64,000 bases of DNA from Ischnura elegans (Eukaryota > Arthropoda > Insecta > Odonata > Coenagrionidae). The position numbers were made by a program, and so were the translations under genes. Below, piece by piece: positions 18,916 through 31,200 of this stretch. The notes below the pieces were generated by a model. It ran no database searches, had not been told where the DNA came from, and saw nothing but the letters and a program-made list of their open reading frames with translations. The stretch lies in contig NC_060252.1 in assembly GCF_921293095.1 (NCBI RefSeq), forward strand, positions 81,922,866 to 81,986,865, read 5' to 3'. The first letter of the stretch is position 1. Every line of letters begins with the position of its first letter.

Positions 18916-21900
18916 ATGTCAAAAACATTCCTTCCATCATTTTTAATGCCATGGTTAGCATTCCTCATCTCATTGCAAGATGCATCTGGTGTGGACTACA
19001 ACAAAACCCTTTCCCTGGTGGTATCAAGTAGACAGAACCAAACAGGCCACTCCATTGCACAAGCCATGGTGAATACTGAGGGAGGTAATGTCCCAAAGCA
19101 CTGGAGGATGAACATGCATCAATCAAACTCCGAGCATCAAGGAATTCAGTCATTCCAGTTGGTGACCACATTAGTGGGTAAGTCACCAAATTTTAATTTT
19201 CTCTCAGAATCACGTGCTACCCTGCCAAAAATACCCAAGGACACCCATTAAAATGCATCCATAAAAATAGATAGCTGCCAGTGAAAATCAAATTTTTACT
19301 AATACGACATTAGCTTTCCGTAGCCAAAGACATTTCCATTTTTCTTGCAGTTAAAATTAGACAATCATAAGCATTTTAATAGTCCATGATTGGTTCCTTG
19401 TACCAATTGCTAATTTATAAAGTTAAACTGATAAAAAATAAAATAGGTAGGGGAACACGGGAGAATGGGGTTTGGGTTTTTTGCGACTAGCACGTGCTGT
19501 AAACTATGAGACAGTATTCGAAATAGATTAATCTGTTATGGTCCACCTTCTGCAGCTATCTTGGTTTAGTTAATTGATTTTTAACTAGTGAACTGTGAGT
19601 TGTGTGAATTTTTTTCGTCGTTTTCTAACTTCGGAAGATTTTGTATCAATGGTAAGTCATATTCAAGTATTTAAATAACAGTAATTCTTGGTATGTGTTT
19701 GAAGTGCATATGTCTAATTATTGTTAGTTTCATACAATTGAACATCTGAATAAACATTATATTTGGGCGTCAGTTCCTAGGTGTTCTTGGGGCAGAATGG
19801 GAGGGGTGGAAGGGGGAAGTAAGAATAATGGGAAAAAGAATGGGATGGGATAATAATAATAATTTTTATTGTTCCTAGAGATCACATGTTCCGGTGACAT
19901 TGGAAGTCGTCAAAATAAAGTAAATAATTAAAGTAATAGTTACAAATAAATGAAGTGATATAACATTTACAATTTTTACAGATAAAAGAAAAAAAGTTAC
20001 AATTATAGTGGTTGATGGGCAAAGATTACTCCGAGCCCAACATAAAATCCTTCAGGCTATAATAGTTACTTTCCATTAAATATTTCTTCAAAGCATTCTT
20101 GAATGGTGTAGGTGGAAGACATTTAATATCATACGGTAGCTTGTTGTATATTTTTGATAGGGAGAAAAGGGGTCCTTTTTGGCAGAAAGTGCTATGGTAG
20201 TCTTTGAGGTGAATGTCATTGGTGGTTCTGGTAGCGTGATTATGAAGAGAACTATTTTTTGGAAAGTATTCAGGGTTATTCTTAACAAAAGAGGCACAGT
20301 TGAGTATGTACAGTGATGGGAATGTTAGTATTTTCAGATCATTGTAAAGAGGTAAGCCAGGTGCTCGCATAGAAACTCTGGCCATGGCTTTCACTGCAAA
20401 TTTCTGCATAGAGAAAACTTTGTGGCAGCAGCTAACATTTCCCCAAAAGATGATGCCATAAGTTAGGTGGATAAGACAACTATGTTCATACTGCAGCGAT
20501 TTTCATAAAAAATCAGCTGAAGGCTGGGTAGCTTGTTACATTTGTAAGGAATTGGCTTACAACTTGTGTGCAGGGGTGGATAGCAAAGCAGATTATTCTG
20601 TACTAGTGAGTGAATGTTGTGATTAGGCTCCAAAAAAGACTAATGTAAGTAAGAGTGTGCTGCTCCTAAATATGAAAGACAGAATGATTATGCGGCCATT
20701 GATACCACTCTGAGCACTCACACTGCTTGGTAGCTGACCTGAAAAAGTAAAAAGCACCCTTTTGCCATAAGTATGGCTGATGACTTTACTCCATGTCACA
20801 TGCCTGGACGGCAACAAAATGCCCTCCTTATAAGTTAAACTCAGCACATTCAGCCATGATTTTCATATTTTTGCTGTGCCTCTAGAGTTTTTATATGACT
20901 ATGAAATAATTTCCCTCACATTACCATGACTTCCAGTCAAAATTTTTCTTTCCTGACTGGTATGAATAGGGTACAGTTTCCTTCATCAAAGAATACAAAA
21001 GACATTGATTGCGATTCCTTACCCACCATTAGTGTATTCATACTATACAAATTATTTGGTTTTAGAAATACCGATTCAGACAAATGGCAATGGTCAATTT
21101 TATCCTCATTTGAAAAAGGCCAGATTGGCACCCATACGATGCTACTCCACGTGATGTCACGTGGAGCAAGCATGGAATACATACTCCAGGAGTAATAATC
21201 TTTCGATTTAGGCAATAAAAAAAATAGGAAACGACCTTATTCTGTAAGTATAAAATCATTAACCAAATATTGAGGAACAACTTGGAGAGCTGAGTAATCT
21301 TTGGCAATCAGCCATGAAAAATTGTAATTTTTCATCTAAACTGTAAACATTGTGAATTTTCCTATACCTCTTTCATTGCAGCTATTATCTTTTATTTTTT
21401 GGATGACTTCCAATGTCACCTGTACATGTGATCTCTAGGAGCAATACAAAATTATTATTATTATTACACTGTCTGTGAGGTTGAAATCCCTGAATCTGAG
21501 ACTCAGCTTCTTATGCTAAAAATCAACTGTATATTTTTTCCTTTTATTTAAAACTTCATACCACATATTACCTATTCAATTTTTGTTAATTTCAGCACCA
21601 CCACCGCTTCCATCTGATTACGAGTTATTCCCAGGAGTTGGATATTACAAGTTCCATACAGCCAGTGCCAAAGGTTTTGAAGATGCGTCTTCGAAGTGCA
21701 CCATGGAAGGAGGTCATTTAGCCATTGTCAACTCAGAAGCTGAGCATCAAGTATTACAAACTATGTTCGCAAGGTATCCAGAGAGTGAATTGAAAACCGT
21801 TTGGGCTTTTGTAGGCTTTCATGATAGAAAGAAAGAAGGAGAATATGTGACCATTTTTGGTGAGTAAACCTATGATGGGTATTCAACATCAGAGACTGAT

Positions 21901-23041
21901 GATATGCAGAGAACATATATTATAAATTAACCCTTTCATTGTGTAACATTTTCTCAGATTTGTTTCACATTGGCGGAGAATTTTTTTTCACTGCATTCAC
22001 TTTGTTTTTCGAAAATATGAAAACAATTTTAGTAAAAAAAGGATTTGTATGTTTATTTGACTATTTATTAAACAATTTGTTGATGGCATCATAGTGATGC
22101 CATCCGCACTCGTGTGATAAATGCTCCGGATAATTATGCAACCCGTTACAAAACAAAATTTTTTAATAATGGCAAAATATCTTACAAATTAAAAAGTACT
22201 CCATAGATGTAAAAAAAGCACTCTAAATATATAAACTAATTTTCAAAAACTGAAGGCATATCAAGGTAGCGTAATCCAGTGCGTTTGCGGGAAACCATCA
22301 TGAGAGTAGATAGAACAGAGCGGAGGAGCGTATGGAGCGATTGAAGATTATAGGCCGGTGTGGCATCAATGTGATGCCATCCGCACTCAAAGGGTTAAGC
22401 GTCAAAGTGAGACTGACCTGTCACAGACCCTGGGGAAGAAGCTTGTGGCAACCATCATAATTAATATCATGAAGTGAAGCAACACTTTGTGCCCAAGTGC
22501 CCCAACAGAGAGAGATTTTTTTTTCAAAATCAGCTTTCTGCTATTTTTATAAACTATATAAACTATACACAAAAGGGAGTCTATGGGAATACAAATTATA
22601 AATAAAAAAGTCTCATTTTATCACCATGATGGCCTAATTGGAATATTTAGCTCTTGATCCAGTGCGCTCTCCTATTAAAAGTTTAACTGAATTCCTCTAT
22701 GATGAAAAGTTCATTTTAAAGGCCAGAATACATGCTAATCCTTTTGGATGTTAATTATTATATTGAATACTAAATCAAATTTCCATTGATTGAATTTTGA
22801 GAGTCCATTTTTTTAATCGTAATTCAAAGTTAAATACACACGTTTTTTTTCCCTTTCCATAGGCCAACCTCTCCAATCTACCGGTTTCACAAGATGGTCA
22901 TCTTCTGCTCAGCCTGATGACTATAAAGGTGCTGAAGACTGCGGTAGTGTTCATCGTAATGGAGGCCTTAATGACATAGGTTGTGGAGGGCATATTCCAT
23001 TTTTCTGTGAATATGACCTTTCTTGGGCAGAGCACTTATAG
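18916..23041 (+). CDS. CTL-D: secreted C-type lectin
   Basis: The exons are 18916-19177, 21596-21859 and 22863-23041, giving 234 residues. The signal peptide carries ISLQDASG where CTL-B and -C have ITFQD, and CTL-E shares this. Exon 2 differs from CTL-B at only one or two residues (KCTMEGG for KCAMEGG). Exon 3 reads SSAQPDDYKGAEDC. All four cysteines, QPD and LND are present. Intron 1 holds an antisense LINE fragment, a shortened AGGG element and the shared LINE 3' end. Intron 2 holds a TTAA-flanked piggyBac-like MITE absent from the other genes. The reading frame is intact. Confidence 0.9.
19851..20470 (-). mobile_element. LINE fragment (3' end of a non-LTR element), antisense
   Basis: The minus-strand frame about 20409-20026 encodes the tail of a non-LTR reverse-transcriptase ORF2 with QKFAVKAMARV, LKILTFPSLYILN and SKIYNKLP. 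These phrases are common at the C-terminus of Jockey/CR1-like proteins. The 3' untranslated region follows and ends in an ATT-repeat tail at 19851. It is 5'-truncated and is inserted only in CTL-D. Confidence 0.85.
20968..21238 (+). mobile_element. AGGG-ended element, internally deleted (copy 2)
   Basis: This lies at the same intron site as 6730-7390 and is flanked by AT on both sides. Roughly 390 bp of the middle are missing. The left part matches to the CACGTGATGTCAC region and the right part resumes at the ACTCCAGGAGTAATAATC region. Confidence 0.75.
21281..21466 (+). mobile_element. LINE 3' end in CTL-D intron 1
   Basis: This is the shared insertion. It ends ATTATTATTATTA and is followed directly by CACTGTCTGTGAGG, which is the empty site for the hAT element found in CTL-B. 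Confidence 0.75.
21931..22394 (+). mobile_element. piggyBac-like MITE, TTAA duplication
   Basis: The 464-bp element starts CCCTTTCATTG and ends CACTCAAAGGG, with TTAA at 21927-21930 and 22395-22398. The other lectin genes have a single TTAA here. A motif TGATGCCATCCGCACTC occurs near the middle (about 22094) and again at the right end. Confidence 0.88.
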
Positions 23042-23605
23042 ATTTTCCCCCAGCGCTAAAAAAAAAATCAGGTATGGGAAGATGGGTTATTTAATCTACC
23101 TGATATTCTTAAAAAACGCAACAAAAGTGGTTCAAAATGATTAATACAATACATAATGGACATTTTGTTAGTCATTAGTGTGTTTGCAAAAAACTGTAAC
23201 TTTCTATTCTCATTAAATGTGACATTTGTCCAACAAATCCAATTAAATTGCTCTCCTGTTTTCTTAAAAGTTTCTTTATGAATATCATGTAATAACACAG
23301 GAATAAAGTGCACATTCATGTCAACATTAAAGACAAATGCTCTCCACCCAAATTTAAGTTATGGTATTATGAAAGTCTTGGGAACAAAAACTGGCTGCTG
23401 TGAAACCATGATAGGTTAAGTAATCAAATTTGTGTTGATTCTGGGTTTTTAATTTTGACATGCATGTAAGCAAAGTCAACAGATTAGATAAGTAAGGAAT
23501 ACATGATGCCATCATTTTGCTTACTCTTATTAAGTGACGGGAGTGCAAATTCCAAAAATTCAGGGCAAAGGACAAGCCAACTCACTCAAGGATTCATCTC
23601 AAGGG
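23042..23605 (+). other. 3' flank of CTL-D
   Basis: No gene is seen. It is homologous to the other lectin 3' flanks. Confidence 0.5.
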
Positions 23606-23613
23606 ATCCCAAG

Positions 23614-24447
23614 CAAAAGTGTACCTAGGATCAAAATTAGGAAGGGGGTCAGGGGGGCAAGCCATGGTCGTTCAAGCCGTAATATTTTACATTTTGCATG
23701 GAAAAGGTGAATGAAACCAACATTTTAAGACAATTCTAACAGCGCTTTATTAATTTTTAAATTTATTTGCCTAAAAAAACATTTTAGTTACATGTATAAA
23801 ACTGATATTAAAGAAAAAATGTTGAAAACTTTCAGTTCAATCCAGTCTCGTTTTCCTTAACACATTCAGCACGGAGCACGTCAATTGACGTGGTCCCGTC
23901 CAGGGGTGGATCCAGGATTTCTTTCTGGAGGGGGCACACGCAATGCCCTGTCCAGGATTTTGTTCTGGGGGGGCACAAGGTTTTCTCGTAATACAATACG
24001 AATGCCTTGATAACAGGACTTTATTAAAATCTTCCATATTTTTTAAGATTCTGGGGGGGCACGGTCCCCCATACCCGCCCCTAGATCCGCCTATGGTCCC
24101 GTCCAAGCCAAGATACGGAGCATGTCAATTAACGTCCTCTGCCGGTCGGGGCTGGGAACTCTTTCTACGCATCCATACGTGACTAATCTTCTAATAATCC
24201 ACTTCCGAGTCTTCTGATTGCGTGCATGGCCTTGAGTATGCTTCCCTCTTTTCAACTGTGTGCGCTGTTTGTGAAAAGCAGTATTTGCATGGAAGTTATG
24301 GCGTGGAAACATCCCTCAATCTTATTTTAACGGCCAATTCTGACGACTTTCATGAAAATTGGGACCGCATTGAATGTGTTAAATGCTCGAGTGACTTTTG
24401 CTTCTGGGGGGGCTGGCCCCTCCTGCCCCTCGCTGGGCACGCCCATG
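23614..24447 (+). mobile_element. hAT-like non-autonomous element in lectin spacer (copy 3)
   Basis: This copy is flanked by a perfect 8-bp duplication ATCCCAAG (23606-23613 and 24448-24455). It lacks the nested MITE of copies 1 and 2 but has a different one at 23901. Confidence 0.85.
23901..24095 (-). mobile_element. hAT-type MITE nested in the spacer element
   Basis: The 195-bp relative of 5563-5757 lies in the opposite orientation, with the exact 8-bp duplication GTCCCGTC (23893-23900 and 24096-24103). The CTL-C/CTL-D spacer has the empty site near 17530. Confidence 0.9.
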
Positions 24448-24455
24448 ATCCCAAG

Positions 24456-25138
24456 CCTTCACCTAGGATTTAAATGTGAAATCCTTCACTCACTGCTCAA
24501 ACAGAGTCTATGACTTAGCCGCACTCCGGAGAAAAGAAGAGATTAATAATTCTGGCCAAATATATCCTGAAAGAGCACACAGCAAGCAACTAAAGTGAGT
24601 CATTAGGAAGCCATTTCAAGCTGACATACTGATGTATATACCTAGTACATCCTGCAAATGTTCCATGAAATACATATTGGTAGTCCACATATGAGTAACG
24701 AGTACCTCACTGCCTTTCCATGCTGAGTTGGAAGAACTCAATGAATACAACATAATTACTGAGCATTGGTTCACAAGGCATTCCTAACCTGACACAAGGA
24801 TAAAATATCTAACTCATGCAACAGTCCACAGGAAACATACAGAACTATGACATTTTTGAGTGATACCAGAACATATTGCAACAATTTTTTCACAAGAAGT
24901 TTTCACATTTTCTGGTTTCTTCATTTTCTTTGGTCAAAGTGCAACATAAATTTCACCACGAAATGACACACATCTTCCAAAGACATTGGTAGGGTGATCA
25001 GAGGAAACGAAATTGGCCAACAATTTATCAATAAAGGTTAGAGTTCAGAAGGGCTAAGATCAGTGAAACTGTCACCATAAAATATACTGCTGCTATTGAG
25101 GTTAACTTGCTCCAAGATAGTGTCTTAATATCAAGAGC
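24456..25138 (+). other. Upstream region of CTL-E
   Basis: No gene is seen. This is the conserved lectin-unit spacer, closest to the one upstream of CTL-D. Confidence 0.6.
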
Positions 25139-25161
25139 TATAAAAGGAATTGGAAAATTCC
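25139..25161 (+). promoter_or_regulatory. CTL-E core promoter: TATA box plus kappaB-like site
   Basis: TATAAAA at 25139-25145 and GGAAAATTCC at 25152-25161, with the ATG at 25208. Confidence 0.65.
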
Positions 25162-25207
25162 CAGCAAATATTTCTCTTGAGTCACCGTTCAATCCGAAAA
25201 GGCAAAC

Positions 25208-28200
25208 ATGTCAAAAACATTCCTTCCATCATTTTTAATGCCATGGTTAGCATTCCTCATCTCATTGCAAGATGCATCTGGTGTGGACTACAACAAAACC
25301 CTTTCCCTGGTGGTATCAAGTAGACAGAACCAAACAGGCCACTCCATTGCACAAGCGGTGGTGAATACTGAGGGAGGTAATGTCCCAAAGCACTGGAGGA
25401 TGAACATGCATCAATCAAACTCCGAGCATCAAGGAATTCAGTCATTCCAATTGGTGACCACATTAGTGGGTAAGTTACCAAATTTTAATTTTCTTTCAGA
25501 ATCACGTGCTACCCTGCCAAAAATATCCAAGGACACCCATTAAAATGAATCCATAAAAATAGATAACTGCCTGTGAAAATCAAATTTTTACTAATGTGAC
25601 GTTAACTTTCCATAGCCAATGCCATTTCCATTTTTCTTGCAGTTAAAATTAGACAATAGGGAAGTGCACTAATTTTTTTTTATTGCTGAATTTGAAAGAT
25701 TAGCCTAAAAAAGAAACATTAGTATAGTCACTTTTATTTTCTGCATCTGGGGTATGCACTTTAAAACGTTTTGAAAGTCGGAAAATTTCATGTTGCGCTG
25801 AAACACAGTGCCTCCATCTTGATTGAGATGTGACGTCACAATACAGTAGTCACCAGTGGAGTATCGCTGTATTCCGTCGCCTTCTTTAGCGCGGCGAGAG
25901 TTTCCGGGAATCGGTGGAGTTTGCTTCCTAAAAATGTCGTCTAGTACCGAAAACATGAATTCAAAATAGAATTATAAATGATTTTTTATTCCAAATTTTA
26001 TCTCGACGTCGAAACAAAAGCCTGGAGAAGATATTCATTCCCGTGCCTTAAGCACAAGCTATACGGAATAAATGGTTCAAGGCTGCTCCTGACTCTTACC
26101 TATCGATGATATTCTGTTTTGAAGATCATTTGAAGTTATTGTAAGATGAAATTGATATTTATATTATAATAATTTACTTAATAGGTACCTCAGTCACATC
26201 AGAAAGTGAGTTGAGTCAAAATATAGCATCTTCCGCGTTGACCTACGTAATTTATAAACTGAAAGTAGTTTGGTTAAAGAATTATGGCGCGACTGTTATT
26301 TTACACGACCGGGCAAAATGTGTACTTTGCCCATGATATGCGCATATATGATAACAAACGATTTTTGTTAAAGTTAATCTTTATTTGTTGAAATTAGTAC
26401 ATTTATTGGTGATAGAGATATAAAGGTACATGGCAGGTCGCGCGGCGTAATTTGTACTCCCCTGGTGACAGGTTCATCTTGCTGTTCTAAAAAATTAGCT
26501 ACAATACCTCGAACTTTGAAAACTCGCAATATAGGCAGTCAAAGTACATTGTAGGAATACACGAGACCACTCTAGCCCAAAATGTACGTACAATGTTGAA
26601 ATCCTTGGTTTTCAAATGTTATACGCCAGCTCGCCCGGTCCAGGGTTATCAACTTTTATTTCATCATATTTGTTATTTGAAATTATATTTCGGAATGGTT
26701 CTTTTAGCACTGCTACTGAGGTAAACTGGTAGGTACTGAGTACAAGGTACTGAGGTAGGTACTGAGTAAGTAAACTCCCTTTGGAGTAATGTGAATTACA
26801 AGTGTTCGAGATATATGGCATTTTATATTCGCTTTGTGTTCTTATTAATTATGCCTGTACGCATATTATTGCTTGCCGCGAGCCTTTAATGGTATGTGCT
26901 CTTGCAAGAGTGGTTTTCATTTTTAATGTGGAAGTTGGTCAGTATAAGCAAAGAAAAAAATTAACATTTTTGCGCACACCAACCCTCGTAGTCATCGTAT
27001 CTCTGCGTTTGTAATGACACTGTTAAAATATCTTAACGCCATTATGATGATAAAAAAATTGTCTCATGTCAATTATTGCTACAATTATAATTAATGATAA
27101 ACTTGACTCCGTATGATCACAATGAAGACAACAAAAAATAATGCCATGACGAAATCTTGAGCACTGGTACCTAGGGTGGGATTCTTTCGTTGACACTGTA
27201 CAGTGTACACGCTACCACTACCCCAACCGACCCAGTGAATAACGGTGGATATTTTAAATTTATATATATGACTTGTGAAAAGTAACGCATGAAAATTAAT
27301 TAATTACAGCCTAACTAAGGCCCTAATTGAAAAAGATGGAGCAAGGTACGTGGTCTCCCCTTGTTAGCCTTAACGTCTCGCATTTCTATGGAGCGTTGAA
27401 CCTGTCCTCCTTTTTCAAAAATTCAGTGACCATAAATACATCAAAGTTTGGTATACCGTTTATAAATCGTTGGAATTTTCCTTCTCCCAGCCAAGATTAG
27501 CTTTTCTTGAACCCATCCTGGACAGCGAACCATTGCAACAACCAGCCAGCACGGAAATAAGGCTAACATCCCATGATTCTAGTTGCGAAGGGCGAACGTT
27601 CCGGCCGGCGTGAATACATACGCAGCGAATAAGTCTTGCAGAAAACGTCTGAAATAGGTTTATTAGTTTGACTCATTGTCAGTTCTAAAAAAAAAGTTTT
27701 GGCATGATAAACGGCATTGTGCCAAAATATACCCAGCAAAAAATAAATACCATCATCTATTTATTAAAGATTCAATGTGCTAATCGTACTACTCTTTCCA
27801 AACTTGAAGTTGACACGTAAATGAATATTAATATATTACGCAACGATGAAGTCATTTACTCAAAAGAGAAGCAGCCACATATATATTCTGAAGATAATAT
27901 ATGACAGCAAAAAACGGATACCCTCAAATTCTGTAATTTTTCTATGCAATAATAGTGGTAGAACTAAACGGCGTAGAAGCTGCCTTCTGCTACTGCCTTG
28001 TGACGTCACGGCCAATATTCAACATGGACACCCGTTTTAGCGGCCTTTGATTTTTTCCATATTTCGGACGGTCATCTCGAATCAAGTATTCACTATTAGG
28101 ATTTAAACTGTGGTTTTACGACATTATGTTATTCTGAACTCTAATTTAAAAAATGTGTTTGGTGCATTTGAAACACTAGTGTACTTCCCTATTATGAGCA

Positions 28201-31200
28201 TTTTTAAAGTCCATGATTGGTTCCTTGCATAGGCGGATCCAGGGGGGAGGGGGGGCACGTCACCCCCCCAGACCCTTAAAAATATGCTAGATTTTTAATA
28301 CGGTCTCATTATCCATGAAACTCTATCCATGACAATATATAACTACCATTTAAAATAAATTTTTTATTGAAAGGATTACCATTAACTTTCCATAGCCAAT
28401 AACATTTCCATTTTTTTCAGTAAAAATTAGACAATTACAATAAGCATTTGTATAGCCCAATATTGGTTAAATGTACTAATTGATAAGTTAAAAAGTTAAA
28501 CTGACACAAAATAAAATAGGTTCATATCATGAATAATTCCTACCCTGAATAAAACAACAACCTATAGCGCTATATCTACTTCAAATCTTCATCAAAATTT
28601 CCTGTACCAAAAATGCAATTCATTTCTGAGAACAAATGGAATAATGAGCAAACATTAGTAATTCATAATGGAAGCGTAGAAAAATTATTTCATCATGTAG
28701 ACAGGAATATTTATTTATGTTTGCCTTTTCTGATGGAATCATTACTCAGAGGAATATTTGCTATGAAATTACCAATTCCTTTTATGGCATTAGTATAAGG
28801 TAGTCAGATTCAAATTAAGAGAAAATGCATGCTGAAATTTGAAAAAAAAGCTCTGTTATTTGTCACAATTTTTAATTAAACAAATAATTCTAAGTCTGAG
28901 GCAACATCTTCAGCTACTTAAGGAGATTCATCATCCTCACAATTAGCTTTTAAAGTAGTCCCAATTTCACATCCCAAAGATTAAACTCCAGGGTATAGTA
29001 ATGATTCGTACAAGTTTTCCATTTTCTCTCCCAGACTTTTTCCTTATTTCCAGTCTGAATTTTTAAAATTTCGCCGACTATATCGATACATCCACTACAC
29101 AAACGCTCAACAATCGCCCATCAAATCAAATCCGCTCATCTAGGAGCCCAACGATACGAATCGGCTCGGCTAGCAGTCGCCAGAACACAAACACTCACTT
29201 CCGAAGCTTGGAGATTTGGAGGTGAGCGTTTTTGCTCCAGCTACTGCCAGGTGAGCGCATTAGTATTTTTAGGTAACTAGATGAGCGGATTTGATTCGGT
29301 GGGCGATTGTTGAGTGTTTGTGCAGTGGATGTATCAATATGTCACCAGAAAAAGTAGTCATACATTAGGATTTTTTTGATAAAACTTGTGAAATAAAATC
29401 TTAAGCAGTAGAAATGATGATTTAAGGCGTGACTACGTGAAATTGCTTGATGTAAATAAAAAAGCTTTGTAAATTTCACAAGTGATTTTGTGACAACCGG
29501 TTTCGTCACTGTGCAACATCGTCAAGTTCAATACCGGATACAAGGTGAGTTTGACCTTATATTCATTGAGTCAATTGCAGGGGTGTCATGATGCCGGAAT
29601 GCTGTTCCGGGCAATGGTTAAAACAAGACATAATAGTCAAATAACACATTCATCAATTTTGTTGCCTAAATTTCTAATATTCGTAACAAAAAACTTATGT
29701 CATAAAAAAATAATAATTAATAATAAAAACCACATAGAGTAATATTTCACTCATAACAAAAAAGAGGGAAAGTGAGGTCCAGCACTGCTAATTTTGCCAT
29801 GACGTCACTGGTCAGTTTAACCCAAACAATATAGAAATATTATTTCGACTAAGTTCAGTTTTTGACCGTTAGATGCCGGGAGGTAGCACATTCGTGCATC
29901 CTCCCGGCATCTCTCTACGTGCGGCGGTATCTCTCTTCCGCATCCCCTCGGCAGCGGTTCGGCATATGGATGGCATTTTTATGAAAGGATGCACTCATAC
30001 TCTTTGCATCTGGATGACATCCATCTGCCAACAAGAAATTTGATGGTTTGTGCCGGCTGGGGAAGCTTGGGAAGGAGGCATGTAATTTTGTAACTTTTGT
30101 TCCTCCTCTTTCGCAACTTTGATTGACTTGAGGACCACCAAACCCTCATTCCTAACTTCCCAACCTTGGCCAGCCTTTCAACCCTACTGACTCTATGAAT
30201 GTAAGGCCATACTCTCCCTGTATCCTGTATTTGAACCTGACAACGTCACACAGCGACGAAACTGGTTGTAATTAAAATCATACCTGAAATTTGCAAAGTT
30301 TTTTATTTAATGTTAAACATTAGAATTTGACTCACGTAGAGCCCAGGGCCGGATTTAACCAAAGTTATGCTATAGGCATCTGTCCATTGAGCAATTTCCA
30401 TCAATTCTCGATGGAGCGATCTACATCTCGATTTTTATGATAAGGCATAGCCACTCGCATGAGGTAGGGTTCGGAAAAAAGGAATAAAAAAATATATGGC
30501 TGACAGCATAAGTTTATGCTTGAATTTTTACGTGGGGAAAACAAAGCCGGCCGGCCTCGGTGGCGGCGGGGTAAAGTCCTCGACTGCCAAACCGAAGGTC
30601 GCGGGTTCGAGTCCCGCCTGGGTAAGTTACCCTTATCCAGGGCATGGGCGTGTGTGAATGTCGTTAATTGTTAATTCCCCATTGTAAAGGCCGTAAATGT
30701 GCTGTTTATGGGGTAATGGAAATAAATAAATAAAAGAAAATACAATTAAAAAAAAAGCTTGGAGTAAAACTACACTGTTTAACTTTTATGCAACTAAAAC
30801 ACTCTGTGGATACCCTTACCAAAAATAATGTCTAGCCTTAATTCATGCAACAAAAAGAAGAGTAAATTCAAAAATAAAAACATTATGTAGTGCTTTACAT
30901 GATTCAACTATATTAGCACGAAATATGGTAAAAAAAATAGTAGAACACACACTAATTTTAAAACGCATGAAGAGCAGTGGTACGAACGACATTTGAAATT
31001 GAACAAAGCCTCTAAAATACAAATACGGCCAACTGCATATCTTCATAAATATCTTCTAGAGAAATTCAATTACAGATTAATAACATGAATGAAGACATAA
31101 CAGGGCCTGCCTCAAGCTCAACAAGAACTACTTCAAAAGTTTCCTTCTTGTCTTCTTTTCGGCAAATTAAATTAATTATGGCATCGCAGTTCAAATAATA

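Noticed and set aside
12691-25481. Minus-strand frames opposite lectin exon 1 in every copy
   Set aside because: They are antisense shadows. The plus-strand exon has a signal peptide, a donor site and conserved phase.
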